The notes below the pieces were generated by a model. The model had not been told where the DNA came from, ran no database searches, and saw only the letters and a program-made list of their open reading frames with translations. The translations under genes and the position numbers were made by a program. A stretch of 64,000 bases of DNA. Source: Candidatus Brocadia sp. WS118. Lineage in GTDB: Bacteria > Planctomycetota > Brocadiia > Brocadiales > Brocadiaceae. The stretch is from positions 1-64,000 of the forward strand of contig PHFX01000151.1 in the NCBI GenBank assembly GCA_007618135.1, read 5' to 3'. This document shows, one piece after another, positions 34,330-43,659 of the stretch (its first letter is position 1; every line of letters begins with the position of its first letter).

Positions 34330-35787
34330 ATGTTTCACCCATCAAAGTGTTACGAAACACGGTACCGTGGTAACCAAGAGACCCATGTCTCTCTCCATTT
34401 CTCTGGAAAAAGCGGAGGAACACTTGATTACCCTTCTTCTCTGCATGGGGCACTGAAAGATTTTACCCTCGTTGTCGTGCTTGCCGGATTGTTTCTGTTT
34501 ACCGGTTGTGCGAATCAAAAAGAGACAACTATTACCCATCAAAAAACCGTGATTCCTCCCCCTGAAGAAACGACAGCACTTCCCAAAAGTGAAGAGGCAG
34601 TGACCGTTGTCAAAGAAGAGAGGGGAATCACGGAAGAATCCTTAAGGTGCATAACGTGTCACGAGGAACGCAGGGTTACGCATGGATGGGTGGCGGATTG
34701 GGAAGGGAGCAAACATGCGAGGAAGGGCGTGGGCTGCGAGGTGTGCCATGTCGGTTCTATCACGGAACTGGCAACAACGGAAATAACAGAATTGGAATAT
34801 TTGGGCACGCAGGGGAGCAGCTGCGAGGACAAAAGAGTCCGCCGTCATGTTACTGCCAGTATGTGCGGCAAATGCCATAAAAAAGAACACCAGGAATTTA
34901 TGAAGAGCCGGCACTCCGTGAGCTGGGAGGGGATGCTTGAGAGCAGAAAACTCATGTCCATTCCAAAAGACGCCCGGTCAGAAAAGTGTGAACAGTGCCA
35001 CAATATTCAGTTCAAATGCGATTCATGTCACACACGACATACCTTTAATACCCTTGAAGCAAAAACACCTGAGGCTTGCAGGACGTGTCACATGGGTTCA
35101 GATAATCCGCATTACGGGATGTATATTTCATCCAAGCACGGGAGTGTTTATATGACAAGTCAAGCCGCCATACTCAAAGAATCACAAACCATCTATTCCC
35201 TGAGATCTCCTGTCTGTGTTACCTGCCACATGCCGCAGGGCACGCATAATCTCAGTTTTGGACTTACCTATGGCCCGGTTGCAGGCAGCGGGCTCTATTA
35301 CCTTGGCAGGAACGGCGCTGCCATAGATGAGGTTGAATTCGCAAAGAAACGGGCGGATATGCTGTCGGTCTGTAATACATGCCACGCGTTATCCTTTGCA
35401 AAGGAAGCGTTACTAGGGGCTGATGACGTGTACAAAAATATCGAGGCTGTTATTAAAGAGGCGCGGGATATCGTCTCCGGTTTGGAAAGAGAAAACCTGT
35501 TGTCTCCTTCAATTGGTAAAACCATGAACATCCCTTTGCCCGGTCATGCCTTCGTTCAGGAGGCCTTACCATCGTATGCGAACAAATCCAGGATAGAACG
35601 CTTGTTTATCAAATTGAGCCATAGCGCCGCTGTTGCCTGGAAAGGGGCATATCATGGAAATCCTGGTTATGCGCACCTGTACGGGTGGGCAAAGCTTCAG
35701 GAAGATTTGAGTGATATGAAAGAAGAGGTAAAAAAGATACGTGAAGAGGCAGAATTAGAGAGGAAGATGAAAATGAAATTGCGGTGA
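34330..35787 (+). CDS. Octaheme c-type cytochrome of the hydroxylamine oxidoreductase (HAO) family
   Basis: The protein has 485 residues from the ATG at 34330, which has AAAGGAG five bases upstream. A hydrophobic segment ends in a lipobox-like LFTGC near residue 60, preceded by about 40 odd polar residues. Eight CxxCH haem sites follow: CITCH, CEVCH, CGKCH, CEQCH, CDSCH, CRTCH, CVTCH and CNTCH. The C-terminal HGNPGYAHLYGWAKLQEDL region matches HAO-type proteins. Members oxidise hydroxylamine or hydrazine, or reduce nitrite. Whether the Tyr that cross-links the catalytic haem is functional here cannot be told by eye. The C-terminus is a Lys/Glu-rich helix. Confidence 0.88.
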   Translation: MFHPSKCYETRYRGNQETHVSLHFSGKSGGTLDYPSSLHGALKDFTLVVVLAGLFLFTGCANQKETTITHQKTVIPPPEETTALPKSEEAVTVVKEERGITEESLRCITCHEERRVTHGWVADWEGSKHARKGVGCEVCHVGSITELATTEITELEYLGTQGSSCEDKRVRRHVTASMCGKCHKKEHQEFMKSRHSVSWEGMLESRKLMSIPKDARSEKCEQCHNIQFKCDSCHTRHTFNTLEAKTPEACRTCHMGSDNPHYGMYISSKHGSVYMTSQAAILKESQTIYSLRSPVCVTCHMPQGTHNLSFGLTYGPVAGSGLYYLGRNGAAIDEVEFAKKRADMLSVCNTCHALSFAKEALLGADDVYKNIEAVIKEARDIVSGLERENLLSPSIGKTMNIPLPGHAFVQEALPSYANKSRIERLFIKLSHSAAVAWKGAYHGNPGYAHLYGWAKLQEDLSDMKEEVKKIREEAELERKMKMKLR

Positions 35788-35945
35788 TTTTCATTTTCTG
35801 ACACCTGCAAAATTGTTTCAAGGCTAAAAAGACCATCTTTACTAAGGAAATCCTTCTTTAATGCACGGTGTAAGTCCATGGGCGTAGTGTTGAGTCTTTT
35901 GCTGTTTAGAATGTCTGCAAAACTTTAATCTGTTGTCGTGGATAT

Positions 35946-36128
35946 TTACATACAAGTTTTTGAAACCTCGTTTTTAATCGGCTGGAGTCTATCCAGAGTT
36001 ACATGTCGTGAAGCATCGAGAATCTCAATGCCTACAATTCTATTGCCTTCTCCAATATCGAGCACAATATCCTCGGAAACTCGTCTGTTTATAACATCCT
36101 GCTTCCGGTCATCAAATACCGAGCTTTT
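35946..36128 (-). pseudogene. Truncated DUF2283 protein gene
   Basis: The minus strand encodes VINRRVSEDIVLDIGEGN then RIVGIEILDASRHV, the hallmark of the small DUF2283 family often found beside toxin genes. The N-terminal strand (the usual YDKEADALYIRL part) is missing and no start codon is in frame. The coding remains overlap the stop of the broken mazF. Confidence 0.7.
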
Positions 36129-36417
36129 TTAAAAGTCTGTGTTTATCACTGGGACGCACCTGATCGCAAGCTATTTTTGAATCATAGTTAAGCCCGGTCT
36201 CAGATTTGGCCGGTAAAAATACCTCAAAGAATATACCATGGCAATATTTGACGAGGTAATCAGAACAACAGATACCCTATTTGACCCTTTATTCACATGA
36301 TCATTTGTAACAATAACACCCGGTCTTATTTTAGCCATTTCAGTCCCAACAGTTGGGGCTAGGCTTGAAACTTTTAACATTAAAGTAGACATTAATGCCT
36401 TTGCCATGTAGAGCAAA
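36112..36417 (-). pseudogene. Frameshifted mazF-family toxin gene
   Basis: Pieces of a MazF/PemK protein are read in three frames. The N-terminus starts at ATGGCAAAGG (36417) with NVYF. The middle is SLAPTVGTEMAKIRPGVIVT and VSVVLITSSNIAMVYS. The end is FEVFLPAKSETGLNYDSKIA then CDQVRPSDKHRLLKKLGI before a stop at 36114-36112. At least two frameshifts separate them. An intact MazF relative stands at 18113. Confidence 0.8.
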
Positions 36418-36688
36418 GAGTCTCTTCGCTCTCGAACTGCACCTTTAAAATTTCTAACCAATCAACTTCGATGTTCCGCGCCATTACCTGGTATGTATTT
36501 AGGACCCCAAGCGCGGTAACAATTTGCAGTAAACGATTCACATGAATCCCTTGTATTCCCCCTTCCGCAGGAAGATATTTCTCTTTATTATCGTCGTTCA
36601 TTATAATTAAGGCGTGCCGGCAAATAATTTATCTTGCTGTCCCGTGTCGTAGGTGAAACGATAGCGTAACCTTGAAGGAGCTATCTTT

Positions 36689-37576
36689 TTGTCAATCATG
36701 AAATACGTATTCTTACTGTTTCTTGTGTTGTTTAGCCTTATCCCGCGTGTCTCTGACGCTAATATGATTATTGGCGGAGAGACGGTATATGCTGTTGAAA
36801 AGGGTGATACCTTTGAACTTATTAGTGCAAAGTTAGGAGTAAACTGGAAAAATATCGCCAAAAGAAACACGTTGGATAGCAAGAAAATTCTCAGGGTAGG
36901 ACAAAAACTCAAGATAAACACGCGGAAGATAGTTCCCAAGGTAATACATGACGGTATAGTAGTCAACATCCCCGAGAGGATGCTTTATTTGTTTAAAAAA
37001 GGCAAACTGAAAAGTGCGTTTCCTGTTGGTCTTGGAATGCCATCGTGGAGAGGAATTACACGCTGGAGAACGCCTGTGGGGAAGTTCCGGGTTATAAAGA
37101 AACTTAAAAATCCGACATGGTATGTGCCTGAATCCATTCAGCGGAAAATGAAGATGCGGGGGGAGACTGTTAAGACCGTTATTCAGCCAGGTCCCCAGAA
37201 CCCTCTGGGAAGGTATGCGATAAAAATATCGATCCGTGGGATTCTGATCCATGAAACTATCTGGCCATCAACGATTTATCAATACAAGAGTCACGGTTGC
37301 ATCAGAGTGCTCCCCAACCATATGGAAAAGTTCTTTGAAGAGGTTAAAACAAACACGATCGGAGAATTAATATACAGTCCCGTCAAAGTTGCGGTCTCAG
37401 AGAAAGGAAGGGTATTTCTTGAGGTACACAGGGATAGTTACGGAAAGGTGAAAGACCTGCGAACTGAGGCAAGAAGGGTAATACAAGAACGGGGAGTTGC
37501 CCACAGAGTGAATTGGCAGAAGGTAGATGCCGTACTGAAAGGGAAATCAGGCATTGCGGAGGATGTTACGTTATGA
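36689..37576 (+). CDS. LysM-L,D-transpeptidase (YkuD family)
   Basis: The protein has 295 residues. I prefer the TTG at 36689 because AAGGAG lies eight bases upstream. The ATG at 36698 is the alternative. A signal peptide (about 1-24) is followed by a LysM domain (YAVEKGDTFELISAKLGVNW ... LRVGQKLKI). The YkuD catalytic domain follows with HETIWPSTIYQYKSHGCIRV, containing the catalytic His and Cys (SHGCIRV). It would form 3-3 cross-links in peptidoglycan or attach proteins to it. With dacB and the LysM/LytM protein it belongs to the wall-building set of this window. Confidence 0.92.
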   Translation: MSIMKYVFLLFLVLFSLIPRVSDANMIIGGETVYAVEKGDTFELISAKLGVNWKNIAKRNTLDSKKILRVGQKLKINTRKIVPKVIHDGIVVNIPERMLYLFKKGKLKSAFPVGLGMPSWRGITRWRTPVGKFRVIKKLKNPTWYVPESIQRKMKMRGETVKTVIQPGPQNPLGRYAIKISIRGILIHETIWPSTIYQYKSHGCIRVLPNHMEKFFEEVKTNTIGELIYSPVKVAVSEKGRVFLEVHRDSYGKVKDLRTEARRVIQERGVAHRVNWQKVDAVLKGKSGIAEDVTL

Positions 37577-37989
37577 CGCAAGATTTTAAAAGCAAAGAGA
37601 GGAGATTTAAAGCATCTATTTGCAAAGGGAAAAAACTGTGGGTTTTTAATCTTACCTCCTCTTTTATCATATCCTGAAAAGTCTGGAAACCGTCGGTTGC
37701 ATACAGATGAAATTCTGTTTCTACCTGTCCCTTTTTTCTTAATTCCTAGAATACCCCTTCCAACTTTGGGTTTCCAGGTATGAGGATCTCTTCGGGGGCA
37801 GCCATCACTGGAAGACAACATAAAATCGTTATCAAGAAATAGAATGCTAAGTACTTTCCCAACATACATCGTGCAAAAAATAAATTGTAATTTATTTACT
37901 ACTAACATTTTGTTTGAGATTGCCGATTATATGAGATATTTTTAATAATAGCTCACAATCAAATGATACCCAAAAGCGCGGAGAACTCT
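37577..37989. other. Spacer before the first GGDEF-EAL gene
   Basis: A minus-strand frame from 37908 runs back into the L,D-transpeptidase gene. It begins with a hydrophobic stretch and then basic, low-complexity sequence, without a ribosome-binding site. I do not count it as a gene. No RNA structure was recognised. Confidence 0.4.
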
Positions 37990-40140
37990 ATGGGCAAAGA
38001 GAAGTTGAAAATACTTCTTGTCGATGATGACGAAGACGACTACATTATAACACAAGACCTGCTCTCTGAAATACGAATGAGGAAATTTGATTTATCCTGG
38101 GAAAAATCGTATGAGAATGCACTAAAGGTATTGAGTGTGAACCAATTTGACCTGTGTCTTTTCGACTATCGTCTCGGCGCAAAAACGGGATTGGATCTTT
38201 TACAAGAAGTCGTGAAAATTGGCTATAAGGGGCCAATTATTATCTTGACTGGACAAGACGATCAGGAAATTGATAAAGAGGTGATGAAAGCCGGCGCATC
38301 AGATTATCTGGTCAAAGGGCAGATAAATTCATCTTTGTTTGAGCGCTCTATTCGTCATGCTTTAGAGCGGAAACGTGCAGAAGAAGCCCTGGTAGCATCC
38401 AAAGATTATGCAGAGAATCTCATTAACAGCTCAATTGACATGATTGTAGCCACAAATACAGATCGTCTGATTACCGAGTTTAATCCTGCCGCACAAAAGG
38501 TATTTGGATACAACAAATACGATGTGCTCTACAAGCCGTTTCATTTTCTTTTTGCTAATCCCAATGAATGGCTGCAAATTAGCAAAAAAATAGAGCAGGA
38601 AAAGGTGTTTTCCGGAGAAGTAATCAAGAAAAAGAAAACTGGCGAAACCTTTCATTCATATTTATCTGCGTCTGTTTTGAGAGACTTGAAGGGCGAAGAA
38701 GTGGGAATTATTGGCATATCACGCGATATCACCGTGCAGAAACGTCTTGAGGCACAACTGTTGTATAATGCTTTTCATGATTCATTGACTGGCCTTCCTA
38801 ATAGAAAGCTTTTTATGAATCATCTGGAAAAAGTGATAGCATGCGCACAAACGAATAAAGGTTTTTTATTTGCCGTGCTTTTCCTCGATATCGACCGCTT
38901 TAAGGTCATAAATGACAGCCTTGGCCATGCAATCGGGGACAAGTTATTGATTTCAATTGCAGAAAGACTAAAAGAATGCCTGCGTCATAACGATATCGTT
39001 GCACGTTTTGGCGGAGATGAGTTTGTTATCCTTCTTAACGATATAAGGGAGAAATCGTGTGCAAAAGTTATTGCAGAAAAAATCTTAAAAAGTCTGAAGG
39101 AACCTTTCTACCTTAATGGACACAGTGTGTTTACCGGCACGAGCATAGGAATTGTCCTGAGTGAGGAATATTACGATCGGCCAGAGGATATCCTTAGAGA
39201 TGCCGATACCGTGATGTATCGTGCAAAAATGAATGGCAGATCTAATTATGCAATGTTTGACAAAAAGATGCATGCTCACGCCGTGAAAGCCTTACAGCTG
39301 GAGGCGGACCTTCAAAAGGCAATTGTAAACAATGAATTTAAAATGTATTATCAGCCCATCGTGTCATTGGTAGACGGCAATATTATTGGTGTTGAGTCTC
39401 TCCTCCGTTGGGAACATCCACAAAGTGGCTTAATCTCTCCCGCAGAATTCATACCCCTGGCAGAAGAGACAGGAATGATTGAACCTATCGGCAGATGGGT
39501 AATAAAAGAAGCCCTTTCTCAAAACAAGGTCTGGCTTGACGCTGGATATTCAAATACGTCTCTTTCAGTAAATGTTTCAGCACGACAATTCCGAAGTCGT
39601 AACTTACCAGAAGTAATACAAAGAATATTGGAAGAAACTGGCATGAATTCGAAGGCCTTCGATTTAGAGATCACGGAAAGTAGTGTCATGGAGGATATGG
39701 ATAGAGGAATTAAAACACTGGAAGAACTAAGCGGCATGGGCATAAAAATTATGCTTGATGATTTTGGTACAGGTTTTTCTTCAATAAATAACTTACGGTT
39801 CTTGCCGGTGAGCGGAATAAAAATAGATCTATCTCTAACAAAAGACGTTGCTATAAGCCCTGGCGCTGCAACAATTGCCAAGGCGATTATCCAAATGGCA
39901 CACGGCCTTAACAAAAAGGTAGTGGCTGAAGGGGTAGAAACGGAAGCACAGCTGGAATTTTTACGTTCCCATAATTGTGACATGGCACAGGGCTATCTTT
40001 TCGGCAAGCCCATGCCTGCAAATGAACTTGTGAAGGTATTGCAAAAAAATAATACAGCTCACAGAGTATTGAGTAATAAAAAGTTCTCACCATCAAATAC
40101 CTCTCTCCAAAAGAGTTTTGCCAACTCATTTGCGACGTAA
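37990..40140 (+). CDS. Response regulator REC-PAS-GGDEF-EAL (c-di-GMP turnover)
   Basis: The protein has 716 residues from the ATG at 37990 (GGAG seven bases upstream). The REC domain has acidic VDDDEDD and phospho-acceptor Asp in LCLFDYRLG. The PAS domain follows at about residues 140-260. The GGDEF motif is intact (RFGGDEFVILL), so diguanylate cyclase activity is likely. The EAL domain has VESLLRWEHP and LDDFGTGFSSI, both catalytic motifs of phosphodiesterases. No transmembrane segment is present. A close paralogue of the same layout is at 61640-63781. No cognate kinase is adjacent. Confidence 0.95.
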   Translation: MGKEKLKILLVDDDEDDYIITQDLLSEIRMRKFDLSWEKSYENALKVLSVNQFDLCLFDYRLGAKTGLDLLQEVVKIGYKGPIIILTGQDDQEIDKEVMKAGASDYLVKGQINSSLFERSIRHALERKRAEEALVASKDYAENLINSSIDMIVATNTDRLITEFNPAAQKVFGYNKYDVLYKPFHFLFANPNEWLQISKKIEQEKVFSGEVIKKKKTGETFHSYLSASVLRDLKGEEVGIIGISRDITVQKRLEAQLLYNAFHDSLTGLPNRKLFMNHLEKVIACAQTNKGFLFAVLFLDIDRFKVINDSLGHAIGDKLLISIAERLKECLRHNDIVARFGGDEFVILLNDIREKSCAKVIAEKILKSLKEPFYLNGHSVFTGTSIGIVLSEEYYDRPEDILRDADTVMYRAKMNGRSNYAMFDKKMHAHAVKALQLEADLQKAIVNNEFKMYYQPIVSLVDGNIIGVESLLRWEHPQSGLISPAEFIPLAEETGMIEPIGRWVIKEALSQNKVWLDAGYSNTSLSVNVSARQFRSRNLPEVIQRILEETGMNSKAFDLEITESSVMEDMDRGIKTLEELSGMGIKIMLDDFGTGFSSINNLRFLPVSGIKIDLSLTKDVAISPGAATIAKAIIQMAHGLNKKVVAEGVETEAQLEFLRSHNCDMAQGYLFGKPMPANELVKVLQKNNTAHRVLSNKKFSPSNTSLQKSFANSFAT

Positions 40141-40168
40141 CAACACTCCTTCCTCATAATTATATCAC

Positions 40169-41380
40169 TTAAACATGAGTTTCTACCGGTGGTTTATTGA
40201 AGACCCACTCACGCATAAATATCTCTTGTTTTACCTTGTTGAAGATTTCTTGTAATTGTATCTCGTCGGGCACGTACTGAATCTTTATGCTTTCCATCAT
40301 TTCGAAACCACATTCCTTTAATATGTCTTCCACATGGGTAACTGCCTGACCTCCCCATCCATATGAACCAAAAGCCAGCCCAATTCTGTTTTTCGGAGAC
40401 AAACCTTTTAAGTAGGTCAAAAAACCAGCTACGGTCGGAAGCATATTGCTATTTAACGTGGGAGAACCGACACAAACAAATCGGGTAGTTAAGACATCGG
40501 CAATAATATCCGAAATATGGCTATGCCCGATATTGCTCATTTTTACGGGAATTCCATGAGATTCAAAAACCTCCTGGAGAACACCGGCAATCTTTTCCGT
40601 AGACTTCCACATGGTATCATAAATTATCAAACACTTATTATCCACCTGGTTGGAAGCCCATTTCTTATATTCTTCTACAATGGTCTTAATATGCGAACGC
40701 CAGACAACCCCATGACTCGGAGCAATCATATCAATCTTTAATGGAGTAACAGCATCCATGGCTTTTTGAACCTGGCTCGAATAAGGCAAAACAATGTTTG
40801 CATAATATTTCTCAGCCTCATCGATAACGATACCAAGAGGATATTCATCATCAAATCTTTCAGAAGAGGCGATATGCTGCCCGAAAGCGTCGTTTGAAAA
40901 GAGAATACCATCTTCTACCAGATAACTCATCATGTTGTCTGGCCAGTGTACCAACGGAGTAAGAACAAATTTAATATTTTTCTTACCAAGAGCGATGGTT
41001 TCATCAGATTTGACAACTTTATAATTCCAGTCTTTTTTCTTGTAATGAGCCAGCAATCCTTTCTGCCCAAGCGGGGAGGTAATAATGGTGGCATTTTTCG
41101 CGGTTTTTGTGAGGAGTGGCAGACTGCCTGAATGGTCCATCTCTACGTGATTTGAAATAATGTAATGAATCTCCGCAGGGTCTACGAGAGATGATAGCCT
41201 CTTTAGCATTTTGTCATAAAGGTGTGGTCTTACACTGTCAATTAAGGTAATTTTTTCATCAATGATCAGATACGCATTATACGTTGAACCCCGTTGAGTC
41301 GAATACCCATGGAAATTCCTCAATTCCCAGTCAATTTCTCCAACCCAATAAACTCCTTCTTTTAGTTTAATCGGATTCAT
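40169..41380 (-). CDS. Flavodiiron protein (A-type flavoprotein, FprA-like)
   Basis: The 403-residue cytosolic enzyme reduces O2 to water and/or NO to N2O. The N-terminal metallo-beta-lactamase-like domain carries the diiron ligands in HVEMDHSGSLP and further His/Asp residues (HWPDN, NDAFGQH, SHGVVW). The C-terminal flavodoxin domain binds FMN (IIYDTMWKSTEKIAGVLQ, SPTLNSNMLPTV, GSYGWGGQAV). No rubredoxin domain or rubredoxin gene is next to it. In an anaerobe such as an anammox bacterium it would protect against oxygen and handle NO. Confidence 0.94.
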   Translation of the reverse strand: MNPIKLKEGVYWVGEIDWELRNFHGYSTQRGSTYNAYLIIDEKITLIDSVRPHLYDKMLKRLSSLVDPAEIHYIISNHVEMDHSGSLPLLTKTAKNATIITSPLGQKGLLAHYKKKDWNYKVVKSDETIALGKKNIKFVLTPLVHWPDNMMSYLVEDGILFSNDAFGQHIASSERFDDEYPLGIVIDEAEKYYANIVLPYSSQVQKAMDAVTPLKIDMIAPSHGVVWRSHIKTIVEEYKKWASNQVDNKCLIIYDTMWKSTEKIAGVLQEVFESHGIPVKMSNIGHSHISDIIADVLTTRFVCVGSPTLNSNMLPTVAGFLTYLKGLSPKNRIGLAFGSYGWGGQAVTHVEDILKECGFEMMESIKIQYVPDEIQLQEIFNKVKQEIFMREWVFNKPPVETHV

Positions 41381-41729
41381 ACATTATCCTCCATTAACTT
41401 AAAAACCCAAATGCGGCATATTATGCTTTTTGCTGTAGTATCTCATGAACGAGCAGCAAGAAATTCAGATACTAGCAAATTCCGGCATGAATAGAAAGTA
41501 AAATAAACGTAAAAGTACCAGATGCTTTCAGTTGGTCAGGTACCAAATGGCAGGAAAAGGAGGTGGACACCGGAACATCTGAATTATACATTTGATTGTT
41601 TTTACATTCCCTCCTTCTCCGGAATAATTCCTCATGTCTGTTATTCCTGGTGTTCATTTTGAGGCTGTTAAAGAGACATTCGGACGACTTTGTGCTTTGG
41701 ATATTGCTGTCCACAAGACACCTTCTCTA
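41381..41729. other. Intergenic spacer between the flavodiiron gene and ispD
   Basis: About 350 bases, A/T-rich. Short ORFs here have no ribosome-binding site or recognisable similarity, and I see nothing else. Confidence 0.4.
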
Positions 41730-42413
41730 TCAATTTGTAAGTAATGCTTCAGCAATACGCATATCTTCAGGTGTGGTAATTTTAATATTGTCATCTGCGC
41801 CCGGCACAATTTCTACCCTATAACCAGCCTCTTCCACCATTTCCGCATCGTCAGTAAATTCCCTGTCTGTGATTTTAAATTGGTTGAAGACCTTTAGGAT
41901 AAGCTCCCTTTTGAATCCCTGAGGGGTTTGTGCCATCCACAGGTTATTTCTTGGGATGGTTCGTTGGATGCACAAATTATCTCCCGTCTCTTTAACCGTG
42001 GCCTTCATAGGTGCAGCAAGGATAGCAGCATGAGATTCTTTTGCCTTGTTTATCACTGCCTCGATATGCTCTTTTTTTACGAGCGGTCTTACAACATCAT
42101 GAATCAGTACGATTTCGACACCAATTCCGGTCTGGCAAAGTCCGTTATAGACGCTATCCTGACGTCTTTTGCCTCCGGGAACAATTTTTTTAACCTTGTG
42201 AGCATCCAGGGTATCCTGCCATTGATCGCGAAGGAATTGTATTTCTGCCTGACCAGCCACAAAGATGATTTCATGAATCGTTTCGATTTGAGAAAAACGC
42301 TCAAGGGTGTAAAGAAAAATGGGTTTACCACGAATTTGCAGGAAGGGTTTTTTGACACCCCCCCCCATACGTAATCCAAGTCCTGCCCCGACTAATACAA
42401 CAGACACTTTCAT
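41730..42413 (-). CDS. ispD: 2-C-methyl-D-erythritol 4-phosphate cytidylyltransferase
   Basis: The 227-residue enzyme transfers CMP from CTP to methylerythritol phosphate in the MEP isoprenoid pathway. The nucleotide-binding start GAGLGLRMGGGVKKPFLQIR matches the IspD pattern, and LIHDVVRPLV and ITTPEDMRIAEALL are family-specific. A run of nine G (complement of 42358-42366) codes for the GGG of the binding loop, a possible slippage site. It is the last gene of the minus-strand operon at 45.7-41.7 kb, 79 bases behind the dGTPase-like gene. No ispF is fused or adjacent. Confidence 0.93.
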   Translation of the reverse strand: MKVSVVLVGAGLGLRMGGGVKKPFLQIRGKPIFLYTLERFSQIETIHEIIFVAGQAEIQFLRDQWQDTLDAHKVKKIVPGGKRRQDSVYNGLCQTGIGVEIVLIHDVVRPLVKKEHIEAVINKAKESHAAILAAPMKATVKETGDNLCIQRTIPRNNLWMAQTPQGFKRELILKVFNQFKITDREFTDDAEMVEEAGYRVEIVPGADDNIKITTPEDMRIAEALLTN

Positions 42414-42492
42414 TTTAAATCTGGTAGTAATGCATCACAAAGACGCGAATCATGCAAAGCTTTAAGGACCTTCGTCTATGGATTGAGCCATC

Positions 42493-43647
42493 CTAGACCC
42501 TTTCGTATGGATAAAAGAGTTTTTTGTATTCATCCTGTGCAAATCGGTCTGTCATCCCGGCAATATAGTCACACACTGCCTGATAAAGACCCGCTTCTCC
42601 TATCCATTTTTGATATTCAATGGGAAGTTGTTTGGGGTTTTTAATAAATGCGACAAAAAGTTCTTCCAGGAATCGCTTCGCCTTGTCAGCCATCCGGATT
42701 ACCCGATAGTGCTGATAAACATTTTTAAAAAGAAATTCCTGAAGATTTTTTTTCTGCTCAGACAAGCTGGAGGAAAAAGACACGATCAGGCCAGGATAAT
42801 CTCTAACATCCTGTACCGTTTTGACACCCTCTCGCTTAATCCTGGACATCGTGTTTTCAATCAGATCGGTGACTTCAAGATTTATTAAGGTCTTAATCGT
42901 TTGAGCAATTACTATATCGGGATCATAAATTGCATATTTTTGTTTCACTTTTTTTTGTGTCTCCCGCCACAAATCAACGACTTGCAAGTCATCGTCCGTG
43001 ATAATACCCGCCTTCAGGCTGTCATCCAGGTCGTGGTTGTCATAGGCAATGGAGTCCGCTTTGTCTACAATTTGTGCTTCCAGCAGGGGTTGCTCGTTTG
43101 TCCGGTACTCGGTTGTAACCGATGTGTTGTTGTAAGGAGACTTGTGTTTAACTATGGATTCCTTAAGTTCCCACGATAAATTCAGCCCGGGGAAGTCGGG
43201 ATATTTGCGCTCCAGGATATCAACAACTCGCAGTCCGTGGAGATTGTGTTCAAATCCTCCGTGTCCTTCCATGAGTTTTTTTAAAACATCTTCACCTGAA
43301 TGCCCAAAGGGCGTATGTCCCAAATCATGTGCAAGGGAAATGGCTTCGGCAATATCCTCGTTAAGGTTTAATGCCCGCGAAATACTTCGCGCGATTTGCG
43401 AAACCTCCATCGTGTGGGTCAATCGAGTCCGATAATAATCTCCTTCATGATTCACAAAAACCTGGGTTTTATATTCAAGTCGCCGAAAGGCTGTGGAATG
43501 AATAATGCGGTCCCGGTCTCTCTGATAAACACTGCGGTATTGATGCTCCTCTTCGGGATATTTTCTCCCCCTGGAATCCTTGCTTTTCATTGCATAGGAA
43601 GCAAACTCCCGGTCTTCTCTCGACTCTATTTCCTTGCGTGTCATCAT
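42493..43647 (-). CDS. dgt: Deoxyguanosinetriphosphate triphosphohydrolase-like protein
   Basis: The 384-residue HD-domain enzyme splits dNTPs into nucleoside and triphosphate. Metal-binding residues are in RLTHTMEVSQIARSI and LAHDLGHTPFGHSGED, with the later Asp in DKADSIAYDNHDLDD. The start segment EEHQYRSVYQRDRDRIIHST is typical. Length fits the bacterial Dgt-like group with shorter C-termini. It overlaps nothing: the HIT gene ends 12 bases before its ATG, so they are one transcript. Confidence 0.9.
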   Translation of the reverse strand: MMTRKEIESREDREFASYAMKSKDSRGRKYPEEEHQYRSVYQRDRDRIIHSTAFRRLEYKTQVFVNHEGDYYRTRLTHTMEVSQIARSISRALNLNEDIAEAISLAHDLGHTPFGHSGEDVLKKLMEGHGGFEHNLHGLRVVDILERKYPDFPGLNLSWELKESIVKHKSPYNNTSVTTEYRTNEQPLLEAQIVDKADSIAYDNHDLDDSLKAGIITDDDLQVVDLWRETQKKVKQKYAIYDPDIVIAQTIKTLINLEVTDLIENTMSRIKREGVKTVQDVRDYPGLIVSFSSSLSEQKKNLQEFLFKNVYQHYRVIRMADKAKRFLEELFVAFIKNPKQLPIEYQKWIGEAGLYQAVCDYIAGMTDRFAQDEYKKLFYPYERV

Positions 43648-43659
43648 GTAGATGGATAG

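Larger units (their letters stand above)
35788..36688. other. Nine-hundred-base region of decayed genes between the cytochrome and the L,D-transpeptidase
   Basis: Apart from the mazF and DUF2283 remains listed separately, a minus-strand frame at 36392-36601 (MNDDNKEKYLPAEGGIQGIH...) sits where the antitoxin should be but is not recognisable. Nothing clear is seen at 35788-35945. Confidence 0.5.

Noticed and set aside
37438-37908. Minus-strand ORF overlapping the end of the L,D-transpeptidase gene
   Set aside because: Basic low-complexity composition, no ribosome-binding site, large overlap with a certain gene.
42430-42500. Possible third c-di-GMP riboswitch (ATGCAAAGCTTTAAGG)
   Set aside because: It lacks GGCAAACC, the GNRA hairpin and GGACGCAAAG, so the resemblance is chance.
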